NCBI RefSeq assembly: GCF_028867965.1
Contig: NZ_JAPQNT010000007.1
Coordinates: 124,001-188,000 of the forward strand
Direction of reading: 5' to 3'
Source: Flavobacterium sp. SUN046
GTDB lineage: Bacteria > Bacteroidota > Bacteroidia > Flavobacteriales > Flavobacteriaceae
DNA length: 64,000 nt
In this document: piece by piece, positions 17,521 through 24,524 of the stretch
Layout: each line of letters starts with the position of its first letter
Position numbering within the stretch: the first letter of the stretch is position 1
Notes under the pieces: model-generated
The model's input: the letters and a program-made list of their open reading frames with translations, nothing else
What the model was told of the DNA's origin: nothing
Databases searched by the model: none
Translations under genes and position numbers: made by a program

Positions 17521-18108
17521 ATGATTTTACCAATAGTTGGTTACGGCGACCCAGTTTTAAGAAAAGTAGGAGAAGAAATCACTCCTGAATATCCTAATTT
17601 AAAGGAAGTTATAGCTAATATGTACGACACTATGTACAATGCTTATGGCGTTGGTTTAGCTGCGCCTCAAATTGGATTAGCCATTCGTTTGTTTGTTATT
17701 GACACCGAACCATTTAGTGATAGTGAAGATTTGACCTCAGACGAGCAAGAACAATTGAAAGGCTTTAAACAAACATTCATTAATGCCAAAATGTTGAAAG
17801 AAGAAGGTGAAGAATGGTCTTTTAACGAAGGTTGCTTGAGTATTCCAGATGTTCGTGAAGATGTTTATCGCAATGAAAAAATTACGTTAGAATATTTAGA
17901 TGAAGATTTCAATAAAAAAACCGTTGAGTATGATGGCTTGATTGCCAGAGTTATACAGCATGAGTACGATCATATTGAAGGAATTTTATTTACAGATAAA
18001 ATAGCAACATTAAAACGTACGTTAATAAAGAAGAAATTACAAAACATCATGGATGGCAAGGCTAGACCAGATTATAGAATGCGATTTTTTAATAAAAAAG
18101 GAAGATAA
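17521..18108 (+). CDS. def: Peptide deformylase
   Basis: Metalloenzyme that removes the N-formyl group from new proteins. The three motifs are all present: GVGLAAPQIG (motif 1), EGCLSIP with metal-ligand C105 (motif 2) and QHEYDHIEG with H147, catalytic E148 and H151 (motif 3). At 195 residues it is a normal bacterial enzyme, with a Bacteroidota-type acidic insertion at about 69-85 (SDSEDLTSDEQEQ). Monocistronic between its own promoter and the promoter of the next gene. Confidence 0.97.
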   Translation: MILPIVGYGDPVLRKVGEEITPEYPNLKEVIANMYDTMYNAYGVGLAAPQIGLAIRLFVIDTEPFSDSEDLTSDEQEQLKGFKQTFINAKMLKEEGEEWSFNEGCLSIPDVREDVYRNEKITLEYLDEDFNKKTVEYDGLIARVIQHEYDHIEGILFTDKIATLKRTLIKKKLQNIMDGKARPDYRMRFFNKKGR

Positions 18109-18133
18109 TTAGATTCCTTTTCGGAATTTGAAA

Positions 18134-18166
18134 TTTGATTATTGGGATTTAATTTAGTTATATTTG
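18134..18166 (+). promoter_or_regulatory. -33/-7 promoter of the DUF5606 gene
   Basis: TTTG at 18134-18137 and TATATTTG at 18159-18166, separated by 21 bases, match the Bacteroidota sigma-ABfr promoter pattern. The start codon is 26 bases downstream. Confidence 0.65.
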
Positions 18167-18192
18167 CCACCGCTTAAAATAATTTTTAAAAA

Positions 18193-18684
18193 ATGAATGT
18201 AGAGAAAATATTAGCAATTTCAGGAAAACCTGGTTTATATGAATTAAAAGTTCAAACACGTTCTGGTTTCGTTGCCGAATCGTTGCTTGACGGAAAGAAA
18301 ATCACAGTTGGAATGCGAAGTAACGTGAGTTTACTTTCAGAAATTTCTATGTATACTTACAGTGAAGAAAAGCCACTTGCAGAGGTAATGCGTGCCATTG
18401 CAATTAAAGAAAATGAAGGACAAACAATTTCTCATAAAGAAGATAATGCTAAATTAATTGCTTATTTTAAAGAAGTTGTGCCAGATTATGATGAAGATAG
18501 AGTTTATGCTTCGGATATAAAAAAGGTTCTCAATTGGTACAATCTTTTACAAGCTAAAGGAATGGTTTCTAAAGAAGAACCTAAATTAGAAAATGCAGAA
18601 TCTGTTAAAGAACAAGTAGTTGAAGAAGTAAAAGCAGCGAAAGAACCTAAAGCAGAAAAACCTAAAGCGAAAACTAAAAAATAG
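18193..18684 (+). CDS. DUF5606 family protein
   Basis: A 163-residue protein conserved in Bacteroidota without assigned function. The first ~130 residues (EKILAISGKPGLYELKVQTR, SVLxx-like KKITVGMRSNVSLLSEISMY, DYDEDRVYASDIKKVLNWYN) form the conserved domain; the last 30 are a low-complexity Lys/Glu/Ala tail (KAAKEPKAEKPKAKTKK) like those of nucleic-acid-binding or ribosome-associated proteins. The fixed position between def and mazG hints at a link to translation or nucleotide housekeeping, which is only an inference. Confidence 0.85.
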   Translation: MNVEKILAISGKPGLYELKVQTRSGFVAESLLDGKKITVGMRSNVSLLSEISMYTYSEEKPLAEVMRAIAIKENEGQTISHKEDNAKLIAYFKEVVPDYDEDRVYASDIKKVLNWYNLLQAKGMVSKEEPKLENAESVKEQVVEEVKAAKEPKAEKPKAKTKK

Positions 18685-18707
18685 TTAATTACTTTTTTAT
18701 AAAATAC

Positions 18708-18747
18708 AATCCTATTATTCCATTTGAGTAATAGGATTTTTTATTTT
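18708..18747 (+). terminator. Rho-independent terminator
   Basis: Perfect 10-bp stem AATCCTATTA / TAATAGGATT with an 11-base loop followed by a T-rich tract. An in-frame extension of mazG upstream of 18766 would run through this hairpin, which supports the ATG at 18766. Confidence 0.9.
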
Positions 18748-18765
18748 TACATAAATATCAAAATA

Positions 18766-19542
18766 ATGAATACACGACAACAACAACTAGAAGCTTTCAA
18801 TAGATTACTCGACATAATGGACGATTTGCGCGAGAAATGTCCGTGGGATAAAAAGCAAACGCTTGAAAGTTTACGCCATTTAACGATTGAAGAAACTTAT
18901 GAACTAGGCGATGCAATATTAAATAATGATTTACAAGAAGTCAAAAAAGAATTGGGTGATTTATTATTGCATATAGTTTTTTATGCGAAAATTGGAAGTG
19001 AAACCAACGATTTTGATATAGCTGATGTTTCCAATGAAATTTGTGATAAATTAATCCATCGTCATCCGCATATTTATGGCGATGTAGTGGTTGCCGACGA
19101 AGAAGAAGTAAAGCAAAACTGGGAAAAACTAAAACTTAAAGAAGGAAAAAAATCAGTTTTAGAAGGCGTTCCCAAAAGTTTGCCAGCATTGGTAAAAGCT
19201 AGTAGAATTCAAGATAAAGTAAAAGGAGTCGGATTTGATTGGGAAGAACCACATCAAGTTTGGGATAAAGTTCAAGAAGAATTACAAGAACTTCAAGTAG
19301 AAGTTGCCGCAGGTGATCAAGATCAAATTGAAGCCGAATTTGGAGATGTCTTATTTTCAATGATTAATTATGCAAGATTTCTAAAAGTCAATCCCGAAGA
19401 TGCTTTGGAACGAACTAATAAAAAATTCATCAAGCGTTTTCAATATCTAGAAAGTAAAGCTGGCCAACTCGGAAAACCTTTAATGGATATGACTTTGGCA
19501 GAAATGGACGTTTTTTGGAATGAAGCCAAGAAAATGCAATAA
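18766..19542 (+). CDS. mazG: Nucleoside triphosphate pyrophosphohydrolase MazG
   Basis: House-cleaning enzyme that hydrolyses NTPs/dNTPs to monophosphates and pyrophosphate. It is about 258 residues with the two tandem MazG domains of the long form: the first contains CPWDKKQTLESLRHLTIEETYEL with the metal-binding EExxE and GDLLLHIVF, the second VQEELQELQ and EFGDVLFSMINYARF. The start at ATG 18766 (MNTRQQQLEAF) fits the family; the upstream frame lies in the terminator. Cytoplasmic. Confidence 0.94.
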   Translation: MNTRQQQLEAFNRLLDIMDDLREKCPWDKKQTLESLRHLTIEETYELGDAILNNDLQEVKKELGDLLLHIVFYAKIGSETNDFDIADVSNEICDKLIHRHPHIYGDVVVADEEEVKQNWEKLKLKEGKKSVLEGVPKSLPALVKASRIQDKVKGVGFDWEEPHQVWDKVQEELQELQVEVAAGDQDQIEAEFGDVLFSMINYARFLKVNPEDALERTNKKFIKRFQYLESKAGQLGKPLMDMTLAEMDVFWNEAKKMQ

Positions 19543-19553
19543 TTTATTTTTAC

Positions 19554-19561
19554 TATATTTG
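19554..19561 (+). promoter_or_regulatory. -7 promoter element for the permease gene
   Basis: TATATTTG matches TAnnTTTG, 23 bases upstream of the ATG at 19585. Confidence 0.5.
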
Positions 19562-19584
19562 AGAATTAACTAACTACTTTTTTT

Positions 19585-21036
19585 ATGTCTGAAACAAAAC
19601 ACGAATTAAAACGCTCTTTAGGTCTAATTGATGCCACCAGCTTAGTTGCTGGTTCCATGATTGGTTCAGGAATTTTTGTAGTAACCGTTTATATGGCGCG
19701 CGATTTAGGTTCGGCAGCTTGGATTTTAGTTACGTGGTTAATAACTGGTTTATTGACTATGTCAGCAGCATTAAGCTACGGCGAGTTGGCAGGAATGATG
19801 CCTAATGCAGGTGGACAATATGTTTACATTCAACGTGCGTACGGAAAGTTAGTGTCATTTCTTTATGGCTGGACGGTTTTTACTGTAATTCAAACAGGTG
19901 TTATTGCTGCAGTTGCTGTAACTTTTGCCAATTATGCAGCCGTTTTTTTTCCGGTTTTAGAAAATAAAATTTTCACAATTGGAGATAGTTTTAGCTTTAC
20001 AAACAGTCAAGTTCTGGCTATGTTTAGTATTGTTTTACTGACTTATATAAATACCAAAGGCGTTAAAAATGGAAAAATTATTCAATTGATTTTTACATCT
20101 GCAAAATTAATTGCGCTTTTTGCTTTAATTATTTTCGGATTGTATATAGGTTTTCATACCAACACATTTCATGATAATTTTACTAATATGTGGGATGCAA
20201 GTAAAACAGTTTTTGATGAAACTACTAAAACTGTAACCGTGACTAAAATATCTGGAGTTGCTCTGGTCGGAGCAATTGGAGCAACCATTATTAATTCATT
20301 ATTTTCAAGTGATGCATGGAATAACGTAACCTTTATTGCGGGTGAAATTAAAGATCCAAAAAAGAATATTCCGAGAAGTTTATTTCTAGGAACTTTGATA
20401 GTTACAATTATTTATATTTTGGCAAATGTTGCTTATTTAGCATTATTACCAATGAACGGAACTCCTGACGGTTCAGTTGTGCAACACGGAATCATGTTTG
20501 CCAGCCAAAATAGAGTAGGAGCAGCTGCGGCAAGTATGATTATGGGAAATATTGGTGTTTTTGTAATGGCTGGTTTAATTATGGTTTCAACTTTTGGATG
20601 TAATTCGGGATTAATTTTATCAGGCGGAAGATTATTTTATGCTATGGCTAAAGACGCATTGTTTTTTAAACAGGCTGGTGAATTGAACAGCCATGATGTT
20701 CCAGCAAAAGCATTATGGTTTCAGTGTCTTTGGGCTTGTGTATTATGTGTTTCTGGACGTTATGGTGATTTATTAACCTATGCTACTTTTGCCTCTTTAC
20801 TCTTTTATATTTTAACGATTTACGGAATTTTTATCTTAAGAAAAAAAGAACCAAATGCCGAGCGACCTTACAAAGCTTTTGGATATCCATTTGTCCCAAT
20901 ATTGTACATTATTATTACTACTTTAATCTGTGTAACTTTGTTGATTTATCAAACAACAAGTACAGGTTTGGGATTGGTTATTGTTGGATTAGGAGTTCCT
21001 GTTTATTATTTGTTTTTAAATAAGAAAGAAGAGTAA
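19585..21036 (+). CDS. APC-superfamily amino acid permease
   Basis: A 483-residue integral membrane transporter with about 12 hydrophobic segments. The first helix has the APC signature SMIGSGIFVVT, with the unwound G-S-G-I substrate site, and helix 6 has DAWNNVTFIAGEIKDPKKNIPRS, the typical cytoplasmic motif of LAT/cationic amino acid permeases. The last loop has RKKEPNAERPYKAFGYPFVP. Substrate is probably a neutral amino acid, but this cannot be read. Single gene ended by a bidirectional hairpin. Confidence 0.9.
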   Translation: MSETKHELKRSLGLIDATSLVAGSMIGSGIFVVTVYMARDLGSAAWILVTWLITGLLTMSAALSYGELAGMMPNAGGQYVYIQRAYGKLVSFLYGWTVFTVIQTGVIAAVAVTFANYAAVFFPVLENKIFTIGDSFSFTNSQVLAMFSIVLLTYINTKGVKNGKIIQLIFTSAKLIALFALIIFGLYIGFHTNTFHDNFTNMWDASKTVFDETTKTVTVTKISGVALVGAIGATIINSLFSSDAWNNVTFIAGEIKDPKKNIPRSLFLGTLIVTIIYILANVAYLALLPMNGTPDGSVVQHGIMFASQNRVGAAAASMIMGNIGVFVMAGLIMVSTFGCNSGLILSGGRLFYAMAKDALFFKQAGELNSHDVPAKALWFQCLWACVLCVSGRYGDLLTYATFASLLFYILTIYGIFILRKKEPNAERPYKAFGYPFVPILYIIITTLICVTLLIYQTTSTGLGLVIVGLGVPVYYLFLNKKEE

Positions 21037-21076
21037 AAAAAGAATGGCTGAATAATTTATTCAGCCATTCTTTTTA
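21036..21076. terminator. Bidirectional terminator overlapping the fnr-like stop codon
   Basis: AGAATGGCTGAATAA (21041-21055) is perfectly complementary to 21057-21071, flanked by A and T runs. It serves the permease on plus and the Crp/Fnr gene on minus. The minus-strand arm contains the last codons of the Crp/Fnr gene (R-M-A-E-stop). Confidence 0.88.
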
Positions 21077-21737
21077 ATTTATTTCGGTCAATGAGTGCTA
21101 TTTTTTTTCCAATCAAATCGATTAAACCGCTTTTTTTTAATTCGGATAATAATCTAATGCAACTTTCGGTAGCTGTTCCAATCATTCCAGCAAGTTCTTC
21201 ACGAGACAATTGAATGTGAAGTGTACCGTCATCATTTTTACCGAAAGTAGCTTCCAAATATAAAAGTGTTTCTGCTAATCGTTCTTTAACACTTTTTTGA
21301 GCCATCGAAACCATGTGATCGTCTGCATCTTTTAAATCTCCGCAAATGGTTTTCATGACGTTCATCGAAAACTGATTGTTCTCATTGAAGAATCCCATTA
21401 TTTCACTTTTCGGAATAAAACATACTTCCATGTCTTCAAGAGCTACAGCACTTAAATTCGTTAGTTCGTCACTTATCATGGAGCGTTGTCCCAGTAATTC
21501 GCCTGGTTTTAACAATTTCACAATTTGGTCTTTTCCGTTGGCACTCAATTTTGAAAGTTTGCATACTCCATCTTTTATACAAAAAATGCCATTAACGCTT
21601 TCTCCTTCTTCAAAGATAGGTTCGCCTTTTTTTATAGTGTAAGACGTTTTGCAATCTGCCATTCTCAAAAGTTCTTCTTTATTCAAGGCTTTCAAAGAAC
21701 TAAATTGTCTAACTATGCATTGTTCACATTTGCCCAT
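21057..21737 (-). CDS. Crp/Fnr-family transcriptional regulator of the cbb3 region
   Basis: A 226-residue Crp/Fnr protein: cyclic-nucleotide-type beta-roll at about 25-125, a long dimer helix at 120-150 and a winged helix-turn-helix at 165-225 (QLSREELAGMIGTATESCIRLLSELKKSG). Compared with E. coli FNR from memory, C4, C7 and C106 align with cluster ligands C20, C23 and C122, but the C29 position is S13. In the recognition helix E191 and R195 are kept while FNR S212 is I194. It lies divergent to ccoI next to a palindromic operator, so it probably controls the cbb3 genes and itself in response to oxygen. Confidence 0.88.
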   Translation of the reverse strand: MGKCEQCIVRQFSSLKALNKEELLRMADCKTSYTIKKGEPIFEEGESVNGIFCIKDGVCKLSKLSANGKDQIVKLLKPGELLGQRSMISDELTNLSAVALEDMEVCFIPKSEIMGFFNENNQFSMNVMKTICGDLKDADDHMVSMAQKSVKERLAETLLYLEATFGKNDDGTLHIQLSREELAGMIGTATESCIRLLSELKKSGLIDLIGKKIALIDRNKLKRMAE

Positions 21738-21761
21738 AATGCTTTTTGTTTAATGGTCTAA

Positions 21762-21769
21762 CAAAGGTA
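21762..21769 (-). promoter_or_regulatory. -7 promoter element of the Crp/Fnr gene
   Basis: TACCTTTG on the minus strand matches TAnnTTTG, 24 bases upstream of the ATG. The palindrome at 21779-21792 lies just upstream, within the -10 to -33 spacer zone of this promoter, a position suited to repression. Confidence 0.55.
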
Positions 21770-21778
21770 TCAAATAGT

Positions 21779-21822
21779 ATGACAATTATCATATTTTAAA
21801 TTTAAGATTTGTTCAACCTTTG
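21779..21822 (+). promoter_or_regulatory. FNR-like operator plus -7 element, ccoI promoter
   Basis: Palindrome ATGAC-AATT-ATCAT at 21779-21792 (one mismatch from ATGAT-N4-ATCAT), then 22 bases, then AACCTTTG at 21815-21822 (one mismatch from TAnnTTTG). Palindrome centre to the last G is 36.5 bases, identical to the ccoS and hemN promoters. This places the box near -40, the classical activator position. Confidence 0.75.
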
Positions 21823-21846
21823 TTGTAGGTATAATTGAGCAAATTT

Positions 21847-24222
21847 ATGGACACAACAAATTGTTTCCATTGTGGTAATGAAATCATAAAAAAAGAAGAA
21901 ATTCTATTTGAAGACAAAAGTTTCTGTTGTAACGGTTGCAAAACAGTTTACGAAATTTTCAGCGTCAATGATATGTCTTGTTATTATGATTTTCAGTCAT
22001 CTCCGGGTGCAACTCCACTGGATATTAAAGGAAAATATGACTTTTTAGTCAATGAAAACATTGTAACAAAACTTCTGGAATTCCAAGAGGATTCAACACA
22101 TATTGTTTCTCTTTACATTCCGCATATACACTGTAGTTCGTGTATTTGGATTTTGGAAAATTTACAAAAACTTCAAGCGGGAATAAACACTTCTCAAGTA
22201 AATTTTCCTGAAAAGAAAGTCAGAATTACATACAATCCCGAAAAAACTTCTCTTAAACAAATTGTGGAACTACTTTGTTCCATTGGTTACGAGCCCTACA
22301 TCAGTTTAGATAATTTTGATGAAGGCAAAAAACCAGTCGATAGAAGTTTGGTTTACAAATTAGGAGTAGCCTTTTTCTGTTTCGGAAATATCATGTTGCT
22401 TTCGTTTCCCGAATATTTTGAAGTCAACGAATTTTGGATCAACCAATACCGCGGATTTTTGCGTTGGTTGATTTTTGCCATTTCATTGCCTTCGTTTTTA
22501 TATTCAGCAAGTGGTTACTATGTTGCAGCATGGAGAAGTATTAAAGCTAAAATGTTGAATATTGAAATTCCGATTGCATTAGGAATTATCGTGATGTTTG
22601 TTAGAAGCACCGTCGATATCATTTTTGACTACGGACAAGGCTTTTTCGACAGCATGTGCGGCTTGATTTTCTTCATGTTATTAGGAAAATTATTTCAACA
22701 AAAGACTTACAGTTTCTTATCGTTTGAACGTGATTACAAATCCTATTTTCCTATTGCAATTACAAAGATTTTATCCGATGGAAGTGAAATTCCGATACAG
22801 GTTTATGACATTGTAAAAGGCGATCGATTGTTAATTAGAAACCAAGAATTAATTCCAGTTGATGGAATTTTAATTTCAAATAAAGCTTCAATAGATTACA
22901 GTTTTGTTACAGGAGAAGCCGTTCCAATTGAAAAAAAATCAGGTGATAAAATTTTTGCTGGCGGAAAACAACTCGGAAAAGTTATCGAAATGGAAGTCTT
23001 GTTTTCGGTTTCAAACAGCTATCTAACCCAACTTTGGAGCAATGATGTGTTTCAGAAAAAAGTTGATATCAAACACAAAACCATCACCGATAAAATCAGT
23101 CGTTATTTTACACCTGCTTTGTTAGGATTGGCTTTAGTTTCTTTTTTATACTGGATTTTCATAAGTGTTGATACTGCTTTTAATGTTTTTACTGCGATAC
23201 TTATTGTGGCTTGTCCGTGTGCTTTAGCATTGACCGCACCATTCACCCAAGGCAACATATTGCGCATCATGGGAAATCGGAAACTATATCTTAAAAATGC
23301 GACCGTAATTGAGCAAATGGCAAAAGTAGATACAATTGTTTTTGATAAAACAGGAACAATTACTACCAATAAAAAAACGGCTATAACTTATGAAGGTGAA
23401 CCATTAAACGATTCTGAATTACTATTATTATTTAATACTTTAAGAGGTTCAAACCATCCTTTAAGTAGAAGATTGTATGATTTTATTCCAAATCAAGAAA
23501 AAAAAGAGCCTTTAAATTTTGAAGAAATAATTGGTAAAGGAATTTATGCAAAATTTGAATTTGGAACAATAAAACTAGGTTCTTCACAATTTTTGCAACA
23601 CATGAGTGAAAATACGCATAAGAAAACCAAAGTTCATGTTGAGATAAATGGAATTTACAAAGGAAGCTATATTTTCAACAATCAGTATAGAGAAGGTTTG
23701 GAAGTACTGTTTGAAAAACTATCTAAAACCTATAATCTAGTGGTGCTTTCTGGTGATAATGATGGCGAGCGACCTATTCTTGAAAAAATGGTACCTCATG
23801 CAACCACTTTAGTATTCAATCAAACACCCGAACAGAAATTAGATTATATTGAAAACCTTCAAAAGCAAGGCAAAAACGTAATGATGGTAGGTGACGGACT
23901 GAATGATGCTGGTGCTTTAGCACAAAGCAACATCGGAATTTCAATTTCTGAAAACGTAAATGTCTTTTCACCAGCTTGTGACGGAATATTAGATGCGTCA
24001 CAATTTCAGAAGATTGCTTTTTTCATGCGCTATTCTAAAGATGCCATGAACACTATTTTCATGAGTTTTACACTTTCATTATTATATAATATAGTTGGTT
24101 TGAGCTTTGCCGTTTCTGGAAATTTGCTTCCAATTGTAGCGGCAATCATAATGCCTTTGAGCACCATAACTATTGTGAGTTTTGTGACTGTAATGAGCAC
24201 TATTTATGCAACAAAGAAATAG
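21847..24222 (+). CDS. ccoI: cbb3 oxidase maturation copper P-type ATPase CcoI
   Basis: Heavy-metal P1B ATPase of the CcoI/FixI group, which supplies copper for cbb3 oxidase assembly. Start at ATG 21847 (MDTTNCFHCGNEI). The N-terminus has a cysteine-rich metal-binding domain (CFHCG and FCCNGCK), then a heavy-metal-associated domain with H95-C96-S-S-C99. The membrane metal site C456-P-C458, phosphorylation D500-KTGT and hinge GD683GLNDA are intact; the TGE actuator motif is VTGEAVPIE. About eight membrane helices. First gene of the cbb3 block under the FNR-like operator at 21779. Confidence 0.95.
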   Translation: MDTTNCFHCGNEIIKKEEILFEDKSFCCNGCKTVYEIFSVNDMSCYYDFQSSPGATPLDIKGKYDFLVNENIVTKLLEFQEDSTHIVSLYIPHIHCSSCIWILENLQKLQAGINTSQVNFPEKKVRITYNPEKTSLKQIVELLCSIGYEPYISLDNFDEGKKPVDRSLVYKLGVAFFCFGNIMLLSFPEYFEVNEFWINQYRGFLRWLIFAISLPSFLYSASGYYVAAWRSIKAKMLNIEIPIALGIIVMFVRSTVDIIFDYGQGFFDSMCGLIFFMLLGKLFQQKTYSFLSFERDYKSYFPIAITKILSDGSEIPIQVYDIVKGDRLLIRNQELIPVDGILISNKASIDYSFVTGEAVPIEKKSGDKIFAGGKQLGKVIEMEVLFSVSNSYLTQLWSNDVFQKKVDIKHKTITDKISRYFTPALLGLALVSFLYWIFISVDTAFNVFTAILIVACPCALALTAPFTQGNILRIMGNRKLYLKNATVIEQMAKVDTIVFDKTGTITTNKKTAITYEGEPLNDSELLLLFNTLRGSNHPLSRRLYDFIPNQEKKEPLNFEEIIGKGIYAKFEFGTIKLGSSQFLQHMSENTHKKTKVHVEINGIYKGSYIFNNQYREGLEVLFEKLSKTYNLVVLSGDNDGERPILEKMVPHATTLVFNQTPEQKLDYIENLQKQGKNVMMVGDGLNDAGALAQSNIGISISENVNVFSPACDGILDASQFQKIAFFMRYSKDAMNTIFMSFTLSLLYNIVGLSFAVSGNLLPIVAAIIMPLSTITIVSFVTVMSTIYATKK

Positions 24223-24266
24223 AAATATGTAACTTTTAAAAAGATTTTTCAATTCAAAATTCAAGT

Positions 24267-24310
24267 ATGATAAATATCATATTTTATCAAAAGTAGCAGC
24301 AGTAACTTTG
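24267..24310 (+). promoter_or_regulatory. FNR-like operator plus -7 element, ccoS-ccoNOQP promoter
   Basis: Palindrome ATGAT-AAAT-ATCAT at 24267-24280, then 22 bases, then a perfect TAACTTTG at 24303-24310. The geometry is identical to the ccoI and hemN promoters. No separate -33 TTTG is seen, suggesting an activator-dependent promoter. Confidence 0.8.
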
Positions 24311-24327
24311 TTAACACAAATTAAGGT

Positions 24328-24522
24328 ATGAGTGTCATTTATTTATTAATCTCCATCAGTATAGTGGTTGCCGTTGCATTTTTATACGCTTTTATAAGAG
24401 CGGTTAAAAGCGGGCAGTACGACGACGATTATACTCCATCCGTCAGAATGCTTTTTGACGATGAATTAATAACAAAACCCAAAACAATTACAAACAAAAA
24501 AGAAGAACAAAAACCAATTTAA
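24328..24522 (+). CDS. ccoS: cbb3-type oxidase assembly protein CcoS
   Basis: A 64-residue protein with one N-terminal transmembrane helix (VIYLLISISIVVAVAFLYAFIRAV), followed by the conserved GQYDDDYTPSVRMLFDD, which matches the CcoS signature (GQFdDlE-type, then a D-rich motif). It is needed for insertion of heme b and CuB in the catalytic subunit. The ATG is 2 bases upstream-adjacent in the same transcript as ccoNO (gap of 2 bases between genes). Confidence 0.93.
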   Translation: MSVIYLLISISIVVAVAFLYAFIRAVKSGQYDDDYTPSVRMLFDDELITKPKTITNKKEEQKPI

Positions 24523-24524
24523 TT

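Noticed and set aside
18113..18127. ATTCC-ttttc-GGAAT hairpin after def
   Set aside because: The 5-bp stem is not followed by a T tract and overlaps the promoter region of the next gene, so it is not called a terminator.
18724..18765. Longer mazG start in the upstream frame
   Set aside because: This extension translates through the terminator hairpin at 18708-18747, and the family begins near MNTRQQQL.
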